Of a stretch of 64,000 bases of DNA, positions 44,788 to 53,382 are shown in pieces. The notes beneath the pieces are model-generated. The model saw only the letters and a list, made by a program, of their open reading frames with translations. It was not told where the DNA came from and did not search any database. Source of the stretch: Tropicimonas sp. IMCC34043 (lineage in GTDB: Bacteria; Pseudomonadota; Alphaproteobacteria; Rhodobacterales; Rhodobacteraceae); the NCBI RefSeq assembly GCF_003390845.1, contig NZ_QMEK01000003.1, positions 1 through 64,000 of the forward strand, written 5' to 3'. The stretch's first letter is position 1. Every line of letters starts with the position of its first letter. The position numbers and the translations under genes were made by a program.

Positions 44788-45804
44788 TCAGTTGCCACAG
44801 ATCCCCTGCAGCGCCACCCAGTCGCCGTCGTCGAGCACCGGCCTTGCGCCGCCGGCACGCATCGGGTCCGCCTCGATCAGCCCGATGGTGGCTTCGCCGG
44901 TCATGTCGAGCGCATAGGCATAGGGGGTCGAACTGACCGAGGCGGCGGCAAAGCGGTGTAGCAATGCTGCCTGGGGAACTGGCGCCGGCTCGGCCGAGAC
45001 GAGGGATTCCGCATAGGCCTGAAGCGCAGGTTCGGGCAGGTGCCCCGAGGTCAGAAGCCGCAGCGTGGCGATGCTGCCGGCGTGATCCAGAAGCTGCTTC
45101 AGCGGGTCGTGCTCGGCCCGGCGTTCGGCCTCGGCCAGGATATAGCCTGCCACCACATCCGGGGTCTCGTGATCCTCGATGAGCGAATGGTCGAGCAGGA
45201 TCAGCCCGCCGGGGATCGACGTGGTGCCATTCAGCCCGTTCTGCAGCACCAGCAGCGCGCCCTTGCCGCCCTCCAGCAGTCGGGCGTGCAATTGCGCCAG
45301 CGCCTTGTCGCCGCGCGGGCTGTGGCAGGGCGCGCCCGAGACCCTGCCGATTGCCGTGAAAAGCTCGGTGCCGATTTCGGCCCGGGTCGGTTCGGGCACG
45401 ACGCGGAGCGCATGGCTCAGAAGCGCACCCGGCAGCCAGACGAACACCAGCGCCAGCATCGCGACAATCCCGCCACCCACCAGCACACCGCGCAGCCGTC
45501 CCGCCCGCGGGCGGGATTTCAGGATCGCCGTGCGCACCTGCTCGATCGCCTCGACCATGGTCTCGTCTTCGATCTCGAGGGTTTCGGTGCCATCGGCCGA
45601 GGGGGTGTAAAGCGCCGGCATCTCGCCACGGTTGATCCGCACCACCGCGGCAAGCGACCAGTGGCTGAGCGCCTTCATCGTCTTGTTGGAGATCACAAGC
45701 GAGGCATCGCCGAACGAGACAACGACGTCCTGTCGCTGGGCCTCGGCATCCGGCCGCCAGACCCCGGAGGACTCCAGCCGGGCAAATTGCTTTAGCGCTG
45801 TCAT
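44788..45804 (-). CDS. Membrane protein with degenerate M48-peptidase-like domain
   Basis: A 338-residue protein of no certain family. Residues about 1-95 are soluble and contain SFGDASLVISNKTMKALSHWSLAAVVRIN, like a small beta-rich domain. A single membrane helix follows (about 105-130). The distal part reads GTTSIPGGLILLDHSLIEDHETPDVVAGYILAEAERRAEHDPLKQLL, which has the layout of M48 peptidases (PGG strand, then helix with HExxH), but YILAE replaces the zinc-binding HExxH. A non-catalytic peptidase-like protein is therefore likely. It has its own transcription unit, convergent with upp and divergent from mrp. Confidence 0.65.
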   Translation of the reverse strand: MTALKQFARLESSGVWRPDAEAQRQDVVVSFGDASLVISNKTMKALSHWSLAAVVRINRGEMPALYTPSADGTETLEIEDETMVEAIEQVRTAILKSRPRAGRLRGVLVGGGIVAMLALVFVWLPGALLSHALRVVPEPTRAEIGTELFTAIGRVSGAPCHSPRGDKALAQLHARLLEGGKGALLVLQNGLNGTTSIPGGLILLDHSLIEDHETPDVVAGYILAEAERRAEHDPLKQLLDHAGSIATLRLLTSGHLPEPALQAYAESLVSAEPAPVPQAALLHRFAAASVSSTPYAYALDMTGEATIGLIEADPMRAGGARPVLDDGDWVALQGICGN

Positions 45805-45982
45805 GGGCCTGCTCCGCCTCGTTCGGCGGAATCATACCTGAGCGTTCTGGCAGGAACAATCGGTGCGGCGGCACGCGGGGCCAGACAGCGCCCCGGGGTG
45901 GTCAATTCCACAAAGGTGCGCCAAAAGGATCTGACGCCGGGGCGCGGGATGCCGCCACGGCACGATCAGCAAGGAGAACGAC

Positions 45983-47050
45983 GTGACGCTGCGCGAGAAA
46001 GTTCTTGAGACGTTGAAATCTGTCCGCACACCCGGCGGCGAGGATGTCGTCGCGGCGGATATGGTGCGGGCGCTGACGGTCGAAGGCGGCGAGGTCCGCT
46101 TTGTGCTGGAGATCGACCCGGCCAAGGCGGAAGCGATGGAAAAGGTGCGCGAGGCGGCCGTTGCAGCGCTGCGCCAGCTCGACGGGGTCGAGAAGGTTTC
46201 GGCCGTGCTGACCGCCCATGCCGTCAAGGCCGCGCCGCCGCCGCCAGAGCTGAAGCCACGCCGCCCCGCGCAACCCGCGCCGGCACAGAAGGTGCCGGGG
46301 GTCGAGCGGATCCTCGCGATTGCCAGCGGCAAGGGCGGCGTCGGCAAATCGACGGTCGCCGCCAACCTTGCGGTGGCGCTGGCAGCCGAAGGGCGCCGCG
46401 TCGGTCTGCTCGACGCCGATGTCTATGGCCCGTCGCAGCCGCGGATGATGGGGGTGTCTGGCAAGCCCGGTTCGCCCGACGGCAAGACCATCATTCCGCT
46501 GCAGGGCCACGGGGTGACGATGATGTCGCTGGGGTTCCTGCTGCCCGAGGGCGAGGCGGCGGCCTGGCGTGGACCGATGCTGATCGGGGCGTTGCAGCAG
46601 ATGCTGCTTCAGGTCCAGTGGGGCGATCTTGACGTTCTGATCGTCGATCTGCCGCCGGGGACCGGCGATGTGCAGATGACGCTGGCGCAGAAGGCCGAAG
46701 TGACGGGCGCCATCATCGTCTCGACCCCGCAGGACATCGCGCTGATCGACGCCCGCAAGGGGATCGACATGTTCCACAAGCTGAACGTGCCGATCGTCGG
46801 CATGATCGAGAACATGTCGACCCACGTCTGTTCGAACTGCGGCCACGAGGAGCATATCTTCGGCCATGGCGGCGTGAAGGCCGAGGCCGAGAAACTGGGC
46901 GTGCCGCTGCTGGCCGAGATCCCGCTGGCGCTGGCGATCCGTACTGCGGCTGACAGCGGCACACCGATCGTGGCGCGCGATCCCGCCGCGCCGCAGTCCG
47001 CGGCATTCATCGATGTTGCCCGCCGCCTGATTGCGGACGGCATGGCCTGA
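45983..47050 (+). CDS. mrp: Mrp/ApbC-family Fe-S cluster carrier ATPase
   Basis: A 355-residue P-loop protein. An N-terminal MIP18/DUF59 domain (1-80) precedes a Pro-rich linker and the NTPase: deviant Walker A SGKGGVGKST (115-124), DADVYGPSQPRM, DLPPGTGD and the CSNC pair Cys283/Cys286 that holds a shared [4Fe-4S] cluster at the dimer interface. It delivers Fe-S clusters to apoproteins. Translation begins at GTG 45983, seven bases after AAGGAG. It is monocistronic. Confidence 0.95.
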   Translation: MTLREKVLETLKSVRTPGGEDVVAADMVRALTVEGGEVRFVLEIDPAKAEAMEKVREAAVAALRQLDGVEKVSAVLTAHAVKAAPPPPELKPRRPAQPAPAQKVPGVERILAIASGKGGVGKSTVAANLAVALAAEGRRVGLLDADVYGPSQPRMMGVSGKPGSPDGKTIIPLQGHGVTMMSLGFLLPEGEAAAWRGPMLIGALQQMLLQVQWGDLDVLIVDLPPGTGDVQMTLAQKAEVTGAIIVSTPQDIALIDARKGIDMFHKLNVPIVGMIENMSTHVCSNCGHEEHIFGHGGVKAEAEKLGVPLLAEIPLALAIRTAADSGTPIVARDPAAPQSAAFIDVARRLIADGMA

Positions 47051-47063
47051 ACAGGGGCTCGGT

Positions 47064-47096
47064 CGGTCCCGCGGGGGGGGCGCCTCCCGGGGACCG
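47064..47096 (+). terminator. Hairpin after mrp
   Basis: CGGTCCC (47064-47070) pairs with GGGACCG (47090-47096) around a G-rich then C-rich loop that can itself pair. It lies in the 69-bp gap between the convergent mrp and GAF-domain genes and could end transcripts from both sides. No T-tract is present. Confidence 0.45.
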
Positions 47097-47119
47097 CACA
47101 GATCCGGTTGCGGCAAGGG

Positions 47120-48451
47120 TCAGTTGCGTTCGTCGATCTGGATATCGGCGGGCGCGTCCAGCCGGATCTTGCCACGGCCGGTTCGCGTCAGTCGCACCGG
47201 CATCCCGCGTTCATCCAGGCGGCGGCGCAGCATCAACAACCGGGTTTCGAGGTTGTCCTTGAAATCCGGCAACTTCAGGTCCCGCATCCGGCGCAGTTGC
47301 ATGTTGGTGAACTCGGTGCGCCCGGTCTGCTGAAACTCGAGCATCATCAGGCGCAGCAACCGCCCTGCCACCCCTCGGGTGACGTAGTCGCCATTCAGGA
47401 ACACGCTGTCGTCATGGCTGTGGTGCGTCAGGACCACCCGGGTGCCGGTCGTGCGATGCGCCGCGGCACCGGTGGAGGCAGGCACCCCGGGCGGCTCGCC
47501 CTCGTCGCCCCGATCGGCCATCGACAGCGCGGCGCCGGCCTGCAGCGCAATGATCGTCGCGGCCCTGACGGCAACATCGTCAAAGGCAAGGCGCGCGCGG
47601 CTTTCGGCAAACAGAACCCCCTGCAGGACCCCGTGCCAGAGCAGTGGCACCGCAAGCTGGCTTTGCGCGTCCGGCAGGCTTGGCAGCGCGATCGCGTGCT
47701 CGGATTCCGGGGTAGCCGTTGCGCGAACCGCCCCCGCCATGCGTTTGCTGCGGCTCAGATCGTTGAGGCGGAGCGCGAGCCCGGTTGCGGCGGCGATGCG
47801 GATCAGTCCGGGCTGCAAGCCGACCTCGGCGCCGACGCCGGAGCTGTCGTATCCGCGGCTGCCGACAGTGGCGAGGGCGCCGTCCCCGGCATCGGCGGCA
47901 AACACCATCGCCGCGTCGCAGCCAAGCGCCCCGCAGACCCCGTCGAGGGTCGCATCGAGGATCTGCTCGGTCTCGGTTTCCAACGCGATCCGCTCCGCCA
48001 CCTGCGCAATGGCCGCGATCGTCGGCGGACGGCGCGGATCGACACTGAGCGGCGGATTTCCCGGGACGGCATTGACGCCGTTCACCCGAAACAGATCGAC
48101 CGCGCGCAGGCGCATGACCTCATCAAGGCCGAAGGCCGCGAATTCGGCGTCGAGTTGCGCCTTGAAGCGGTCAAACATCGACCCGCTGTTCCGTGTCTCG
48201 GTGAACACTGCGGCCAGTTCAAACTGCTCTCCGGTCAGGCCATCGACCAGCAGAAGTGCCGCACGCGGGTTCGCCTGAAGGTTCGTCGCGGTCTTGCCGA
48301 AGAACTGGTTCGAGATCCCGACCAGACCGTCGTCGATCCGTATGACCTGAGAAAGATAGGCGATATTGGGCAGCCCGTCAGCACCGACCGTTGCGACGAG
48401 CGAGGGAATGACGCCTTCGAAGCAGGCCTCGGACAATTGGGCCAGCATCAT
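47120..48451 (-). CDS. PNPOx-GAF-winged-helix fusion protein
   Basis: A 443-residue three-domain protein. Residues 1-130 form a flavin-type split barrel (PNPOx-like: LVATVGADGLPNIAYLSQV, NPRAALLLVDGLTG). Residues about 165-320 form a GAF domain (IAQVAERIALETETEQILDATLDGVCGALGCDAAMVF, LAVPLLWHGVLQGVLFAES). The C-terminal 90 residues (DDSVFLNGDYVTRGVAGRLLRLM through LRRRLDERGMPVRLTRTGRGKIRLD) look like a winged-helix output module. ATG 48451 overlaps the preceding PNPOx gene stop; an upstream in-frame reading antisense-free but within that gene is rejected. A redox- or flavin-responsive regulator is inferred. Confidence 0.75.
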   Translation of the reverse strand: MMLAQLSEACFEGVIPSLVATVGADGLPNIAYLSQVIRIDDGLVGISNQFFGKTATNLQANPRAALLLVDGLTGEQFELAAVFTETRNSGSMFDRFKAQLDAEFAAFGLDEVMRLRAVDLFRVNGVNAVPGNPPLSVDPRRPPTIAAIAQVAERIALETETEQILDATLDGVCGALGCDAAMVFAADAGDGALATVGSRGYDSSGVGAEVGLQPGLIRIAAATGLALRLNDLSRSKRMAGAVRATATPESEHAIALPSLPDAQSQLAVPLLWHGVLQGVLFAESRARLAFDDVAVRAATIIALQAGAALSMADRGDEGEPPGVPASTGAAAHRTTGTRVVLTHHSHDDSVFLNGDYVTRGVAGRLLRLMMLEFQQTGRTEFTNMQLRRMRDLKLPDFKDNLETRLLMLRRRLDERGMPVRLTRTGRGKIRLDAPADIQIDERN

Positions 48452-48912
48452 GTCGCCAGCACCTCTCCGGCACGTGGTCCGGGCGTCTGGACGAAGGCCA
48501 ACTCGATCCCGAGCCGGGCGCAGCGCAGATCCTCGTCGCTGAACCATTGGGCCGCGACATTTTCCGGCACGCCAAGGTCGGCGAGACGCGCACGCATTCC
48601 CGCAATGTAGCTGCGCGCCAGAACGAGGTCGGCGGGCCCGGCGGCGGCAAGCTCTGCATGGCCCTTGAACTGATAGGTGATGTAGTCGGTCGGCGAGGAG
48701 AATGTGCTTGCCAGCGCGCCGTTCGCGGCGAGGTTTTCGACCGACCGCCGCCACTGCCGCCCCGAGATCAGGATATCAAGGCCGGCGCCGTTGTCGGTGA
48801 CACGCACCCCCACGCCACGGGCGATGCTGGCCTGTCCGGCCCAGTCCCGCGTCGCGAGGCCGATCATCACATGCCCGGAAACGAAGGTGGACATAGCCTC
48901 GTCAATCTTCAT
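48448..48912 (-). CDS. Pyridoxamine-5'-phosphate-oxidase-like (FMN split barrel) protein
   Basis: A 154-residue protein of the flavin split-barrel superfamily. VSGHVMIGLATRDWAGQASIARGVGVRV and LDILISGRQWRRSVENLAANGALASTFSSPTDYITYQFKGHAEL follow the strand order of this fold. Members bind FMN, F420 or heme and act as oxidases, reductases or sensors; the activity is unknown here. It is translationally coupled (ATGA) to the larger PNPOx-GAF protein, so the two split barrels probably work together. It is divergent from the monooxygenase gene with a 131-bp shared promoter region. Confidence 0.78.
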   Translation of the reverse strand: MKIDEAMSTFVSGHVMIGLATRDWAGQASIARGVGVRVTDNGAGLDILISGRQWRRSVENLAANGALASTFSSPTDYITYQFKGHAELAAAGPADLVLARSYIAGMRARLADLGVPENVAAQWFSDEDLRCARLGIELAFVQTPGPRAGEVLAT

Positions 48913-49043
48913 GCGCTGCCTTGCATCCCCGATGAATAGGAAAGTCTTAACACCATTCGCGGCCGTTATAGCAACTACTTAGGAAGCCATCGGGCGCGGC
49001 GGGTTCTAGAGCGGAGCAGGCTCTGGAACAGAGAGGATATTCC

Positions 49044-50612
49044 ATGACGCATTTCAACACGACAACGGACGATGCCGACCGCCGGGTGGCCGTGATCGGG
49101 GCAGGTCCCGGCGGGCTGGTCGCTGCGCGCTGGTTGAAACAGGCGGGTTTCATCCCAGTCATCTTCGAGGCCGCGCCAGCGCTTGGCGGGCAGTGGAACC
49201 CCGACGCCGCGGGCAGCGGAACCTGGGCCGGCATGCGCACCAACACCAGCCGGGTCCTGACCGCCTTTTCCGATCTCGACCACGCGCCCGAGGTTGCCAC
49301 CTATCCGCGTCAGGACCAGGTGCTTGGCTATCTTGAAGACTATGCCCGGCAGTTCGGCCTGCATGCGCATCTGCGGTTGAACTGCCCTGTCAGGCGGTTG
49401 GCGCGCCGTGCCGCGGGCGGCTGGACCCTGCAGGTTGACGCGCCGCAACCGCAGGAACACGTCTTTGCCAACGTCGTCGTCGCGACCGGCCGGCATCGGT
49501 CCCCTGTGATGCCGGATGTGCCGGGGCTTCAGGGTTTTGCGGGCAGGCTCGGCCTGCATCACACGACCGGTTACGCCGGCGCGCAGGCCTATCGCGGCGC
49601 CCGTGTTCTGGTGGCTGGCTGTTCGATCAGCGCCCTCGAAATCGCGGCGGATCTGGCAACGGGCGGTGCCGCCGGGGTTGTCGCAAGCTACCGTCGCCAG
49701 CGCTATATCCTGCCGAAGCTGATTTCGGGCGTACCGACCGACCACATCATGTTCACCCGCGCGGCCGCATTGGCGGCCGAGGCGATGCCCTTCCTCGTGC
49801 AGATGGAGGGGCTGAAGGCGAAGGTGCTGAGCGTTGCCGGCAGCCCCGAGCAGTTCGGTGCCCGCCGCCCCGACCCCGACATCGCGGTCGCCGGGATCGC
49901 CCAATCGCAGGGGTTTCTGCCGGCCGTGGCCGAGGGCCGGATCGATGTGCGGCCCTGGATCCGGGCCGTTGCGGGCCGGGATGTGATCTTTGCCGATGGG
50001 TCGAAGGTTGCGGTCGATGCGATCCTGTTCGGGACCGGCTACGACATAGCCCTGCCGTTTCTCGACCCCGATGTCGCCTGTGTGCTCGGTCTTTCACCGG
50101 ACGGGCGGGGCGGGGCATTGCGGCTGCATGCGCAGACCTTCCACCCGGATCTGGACGGGCTGTCTTTCCTCGGGATGTTCGATCTCGTCGGGCCTTATTT
50201 CCCGGTGCTGGAGCTTCAGGGGCGCTGGATCGCCCGATGCCTTGCCGACCGGGGGTTGCGGCCCTCGCCTGCGGAAATGACCGGGGCCCTGTCGCACTGG
50301 AGCCCCGAGGCCGCAGGCATTGCCCAACCGATGCAGGCGGCCGCGATCGCCTTTGCCCGACGGCTGGGCGTGGACCCCGAATTGTCGGCCTGCCCCGACC
50401 TGCAACGCGCCCTGTGCTTTGGACCGCTGTCGCCGGTGTCGTTCCGGCTTTGCGGCCCGGACGCCCTGCCGGACGCTGCGGACCGGACGCTGAAGGCGGC
50501 CGCCTGTTTCGGCGCGATCCAAGGCCCGGAGTGCACGCCGGAGGAAACCGCCTTTCTTCGGAGGGTGCTCGGCGAACCTGCCCCTGCCGCTCCGAGGCTT
50601 GTCGAGGCGTGA
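49044..50612 (+). CDS. FAD-dependent monooxygenase, FMO-like
   Basis: A 522-residue flavoprotein monooxygenase. The FAD Rossmann motif VIGAGPGGLVAARWLKQAGF (17-36) and the segment GGQWNPDAAGSGTWAGMRTNTS are typical of FMO-type enzymes. VVATGRHRSPVMPDVPG is the second conserved block, and DAILFGTGYDIALPFLD is the ATG/GTGYD signature. The NADPH-binding site reads VAGCSISALEIA rather than the usual GxGxSG, so cofactor use may differ. Substrates of this class are amines, sulfides or ketones. GAGGATATTCC upstream is the ribosome-binding site. It is divergent from the flavin-type regulator pair. Confidence 0.85.
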   Translation: MTHFNTTTDDADRRVAVIGAGPGGLVAARWLKQAGFIPVIFEAAPALGGQWNPDAAGSGTWAGMRTNTSRVLTAFSDLDHAPEVATYPRQDQVLGYLEDYARQFGLHAHLRLNCPVRRLARRAAGGWTLQVDAPQPQEHVFANVVVATGRHRSPVMPDVPGLQGFAGRLGLHHTTGYAGAQAYRGARVLVAGCSISALEIAADLATGGAAGVVASYRRQRYILPKLISGVPTDHIMFTRAAALAAEAMPFLVQMEGLKAKVLSVAGSPEQFGARRPDPDIAVAGIAQSQGFLPAVAEGRIDVRPWIRAVAGRDVIFADGSKVAVDAILFGTGYDIALPFLDPDVACVLGLSPDGRGGALRLHAQTFHPDLDGLSFLGMFDLVGPYFPVLELQGRWIARCLADRGLRPSPAEMTGALSHWSPEAAGIAQPMQAAAIAFARRLGVDPELSACPDLQRALCFGPLSPVSFRLCGPDALPDAADRTLKAAACFGAIQGPECTPEETAFLRRVLGEPAPAAPRLVEA

Positions 50613-50620
50613 TTGCGCGC

Positions 50621-50684
50621 GCGAGGTTCGGGGCAGATCCCGGACCTTCGCCGCGGCGGGCGGGTTCGCGAGGCCGAACCTCGC
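50621..50684. terminator. Inverted repeat between convergent genes
   Basis: GCGAGGTTCGG (50621-50631) and CCGAACCTCGC (50674-50684) are a perfect 11-bp inverted repeat with a 42-base GC-rich loop. It starts 9 bp after the monooxygenase stop and may act as a bidirectional terminator with the convergent fliL operon, although no T-tract flanks it. Confidence 0.4.
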
Positions 50685-50851
50685 CCCCTCGGCGGGCATC
50701 TGCATTTGCCGTGGTGCGGCGACAGGCCAGGCGGCGCCTGCCGGTTTGGGCGCCCCGAACCTTGATGCGAGACGGCTGCATCGCCCCGCGCAGTGAAAGC
50801 GCCACGACGCGGCCTGTCGGCACGTGCCGGCCCGGGTCGACCGCCCGGCGC

Positions 50852-51385
50852 TCAGATATCCTGGCGGGCGATATCCGTGACGAGGACGTCGACGACCGCT
50901 TCACCAAGCAGACGCGTTGCCGTTTCGCGCAGGGCGACGCGAAGATCGTCGAGATTGCTGACCTGGGTGAAAGTCCCGTCGAAGCCGCCGGCATTGGCAT
51001 GGGCGAACATGACCTGCAGGAAGGTGTCGCGGATCCGCGGCTCGATCTCGTAGATCGCTTCACGCGACCCGGGTTCGGTTTCAAGCGTCAGCGACAGAAC
51101 GACCATTGCCGTCACCTGCCCGTTCTTTAGGACAGGCACGACGAACTGGTTGTTCAGCTTGACGAATTCGGTCGCGTCGCTGGCGTGCGCATCGCTTTCG
51201 GGCGAGGGTTCCCGTCCACCGGCCCCATGCGCTGTCGCCGTCTGCGCGTGGGGATCGGCGGCAGCGCTGTGCGGGTCGGCAGGAACCCCCGTGCCGCCAT
51301 CGGGGGGGCGGAGCGCCATGCCGGCGCCGACACCGGCACCGGCGCCGATCAGGGCGAGCAGGACGGGAAGGATCAGTCGTTTCAT
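50852..51385 (-). CDS. fliL: FliL-like flagellar basal-body-associated protein
   Basis: A 177-residue protein with one N-terminal membrane helix (about 5-25), a His/Ala/Asp-rich linker (about 35-70) and a C-terminal periplasmic domain with FVKLNNQFVVPVLKNGQVTAMVVLSLTLE and EIEPRIRDTFLQVMFAHA, as in FliL proteins. FliL surrounds the stators and supports torque. ATG 51385 is used because the in-frame sequence upstream overlaps flgH. It is the last gene of the operon starting at flgB, 7 bp after flgH. Confidence 0.82.
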   Translation of the reverse strand: MKRLILPVLLALIGAGAGVGAGMALRPPDGGTGVPADPHSAAADPHAQTATAHGAGGREPSPESDAHASDATEFVKLNNQFVVPVLKNGQVTAMVVLSLTLETEPGSREAIYEIEPRIRDTFLQVMFAHANAGGFDGTFTQVSNLDDLRVALRETATRLLGEAVVDVLVTDIARQDI

Positions 51386-51392
51386 CGCAACC

Positions 51393-52124
51393 TCAGAACG
51401 GCAGCAGGATATCGGCGATCTGTTGGCCATAGCGCGGCTGCTGGACGTCCGAGATCTGGCCGCGACCGCCGTACGAGATCCGGGCCGACGCGATCTTGTC
51501 GTAGGTGATAACATTTTGTCGGGTGATATCCTCGGGGCGGACATAGCCCGACACCAGAAGTTCGCGGATCTCGTTGTTGACCCGAACCTCCTGGCTGCCC
51601 TCGATCCGCAAGACGCCATTCTGCAGGACCTCGACTATGGTCGCCGCGATCCGCAGCTGCAGCTTTTCGCGGCGCTTCACGGCGCCGTCGCCTTCCGTGG
51701 AACTTTTCGACTTCACCTTGACTGCCGGATCCATGCTGGCGCCCGCCGGCATGTTCTTCAACATGTTCTGCGGCACCCCGAAGAATTGAGGGATCGCCAT
51801 GTTCTCCCCCGCCGCCCGCGAGCGTTCGGTCTTGTTCGAGATTTCGGCCTTGTCGTCGATCTCGATCAGGACGGTGAGGATATCGCCCCGCCCGTCTGCC
51901 CGCTGATCGCCGAGCAGCGACTGATCGTCCGAACTCCACAACGAGGCCATGTCGCTGGAACGTTCGGGAATCAAAGTCTCGGGCAGCGGTACGACAGACA
52001 TGGCCCGGTGTTCGTAGTTTCCCACATTTGTCGAGAACTCGGGACGTTTGCCCACCTCTGCCAGCCGTCCGCAGGAGGCCAGAGCAAGCAGGCCGAAGAG
52101 AGGGATCACTACCTTTCGCATCAC
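51393..52124 (-). CDS. flgH: Flagellar L-ring protein FlgH
   Basis: A 243-residue lipoprotein that forms the outer-membrane L ring. The signal peptide ends in a lipobox LASC with Cys18. Characteristic segments: SLWSSDDQSLLGDQRADGRGDILTVLIEIDDKAEISNKT, the middle KLQLRIAATIVEVLQNGVLRIEGSQEVRVNNE and the C-terminal LVSGYVRPEDITRQNVI. It directly abuts flgA (no intervening base), as is usual in this operon. Confidence 0.95.
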   Translation of the reverse strand: MMRKVVIPLFGLLALASCGRLAEVGKRPEFSTNVGNYEHRAMSVVPLPETLIPERSSDMASLWSSDDQSLLGDQRADGRGDILTVLIEIDDKAEISNKTERSRAAGENMAIPQFFGVPQNMLKNMPAGASMDPAVKVKSKSSTEGDGAVKRREKLQLRIAATIVEVLQNGVLRIEGSQEVRVNNEIRELLVSGYVRPEDITRQNVITYDKIASARISYGGRGQISDVQQPRYGQQIADILLPF

Positions 52125-52586
52125 TCACCACTCCATGTTCGAGGCGAAGGCGCCGCTTAAACCAACGATAACCTGGCCGTCGGGATCGACGGTTCCGGTC
52201 ACGGTCGTGTGCGAGGCGAGGTTGATCACCCGCACCGTTTCGCCGATGGCGGCCCGGTCGAGCGACCGCCCGTCGGTCAGAATCGACAGCCCGCCTCTGA
52301 GGTAGACCAGCGAGACGATCTGGTTTCGTTCGATCAAGGCGGGCTGCTGAAGATCTTCGGCACGGATCGGCCGGCCGGCATAGATCACCACGCGCGCTTC
52401 CATGCCGATCGCCTCGGCAGGGTCGGTCAACGCGCCGGGCGAGGCCTCGGCCGAAAATGCCACGTCTTCGGGGCCAAGGATGGCGCGGCTGCGGATCGTG
52501 GCCCGCGCGACCAGCGTATCCGCCGCGGCAGCCCCTGAAACGGTCGCCATCAGGGCAGCGACAAGGACAGAGCGACGCGCGGTCAT
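52125..52586 (-). CDS. flgA: Flagellar P-ring assembly chaperone FlgA
   Basis: A 153-residue protein with a signal peptide (about 1-22) and a SAF-type domain. TLVARATIRSRAILGPEDVAFS and RVVIYAGRPIRAEDLQQPALIERNQIVSLVYLRGGLSI are recognisable, and GETVRVINLASHTTVTGTVDPDGQVIVGL ends the protein. FlgA guides FlgI polymerisation in the periplasm. It overlaps flgG by 4 bp. The protein is shorter than E. coli FlgA, as in other Rhodobacteraceae. Confidence 0.9.
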   Translation of the reverse strand: MTARRSVLVAALMATVSGAAAADTLVARATIRSRAILGPEDVAFSAEASPGALTDPAEAIGMEARVVIYAGRPIRAEDLQQPALIERNQIVSLVYLRGGLSILTDGRSLDRAAIGETVRVINLASHTTVTGTVDPDGQVIVGLSGAFASNMEW

Positions 52587-53368
52587 CGGATCTGCGTCGT
52601 TGCGCCAAGCATCTGGTCGGCGGCGGTGATGACCTTGGCATTCAATTCATACCCGCGCTGCGCCTGGATCAGTTCGGTGATCTCGCGCACCGGGTCGACC
52701 GAGCTGTCTTCGAGATAGCCCTGGCGGACGGTTCCCAGACCCTCTTCGCCGGGCGTCGCGACCAGCGGTTGGCCGGACGCGGCGCTTTCCAGAAACAGGT
52801 TCGATCCGATCGCCTCGAGCCCCTTTTCGTTCGAGAAGCCGGCGAGCGTCAGCTGGCCCAGAAGCTCGGCCTCGACCTCGCCGTCGAAATAGCCATAGAC
52901 CTCGCCGTCGGGACTGATCGAGATCTCGCGCGTATCGCTCGGTACGGTGATTTCGGGCGCCACCGGATAGCCATCAGAGGTGACTATCAGACCGTCTGCG
53001 GAAAGCTTCAGGCCGCCGTCCCGGGTATAGGCCGAACTGCCGGAGGGCAGGGTGACCTCGAGATATCCGTCGCCGTCGATCGCGATGTCGAGATTGCCGC
53101 CAGTTGCCGACAGGGTGCCCTGTTGGGGATTGACCGTCACCGAGGTTGCGCGCACGCCAAGGCCGACCTGGACGCCGGTCGGCAGAACGGTTCCGTCCGC
53201 GGCATTGATGGTGCCGGGGCGCGTCAGTTGCTGATAGTGCAGGTCCGCGAACTCGGCGCGCCGGGCGTTGTAGCCGGTGGTGCTCATGTTCGCGAGGTTG
53301 TTCGAGATGACATCGACCCGCATCTGCTGGGCGGCCATGCCCGTTGCCGCGATCTTCAGGGATTGCAT
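52583..53368 (-). CDS. flgG: Flagellar distal rod protein FlgG
   Basis: A 261-residue distal rod subunit. It starts MQSLKIAATGMAAQQMRVDVISNNLANMSTTGYNARRAEFADL and ends ITELIQAQRGYELNAKVITAADQML, the classic N- and C-terminal coiled-coil motifs of rod/hook proteins. The central DGYLEVTLPSGSSAYTRDGGLKLSADG is the conserved D1 fold. flgF lies upstream with a 14-bp spacer. Confidence 0.97.
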   Translation of the reverse strand: MQSLKIAATGMAAQQMRVDVISNNLANMSTTGYNARRAEFADLHYQQLTRPGTINAADGTVLPTGVQVGLGVRATSVTVNPQQGTLSATGGNLDIAIDGDGYLEVTLPSGSSAYTRDGGLKLSADGLIVTSDGYPVAPEITVPSDTREISISPDGEVYGYFDGEVEAELLGQLTLAGFSNEKGLEAIGSNLFLESAASGQPLVATPGEEGLGTVRQGYLEDSSVDPVREITELIQAQRGYELNAKVITAADQMLGATTQIR

Positions 53369-53382
53369 GAAAAGGCTCCGGA

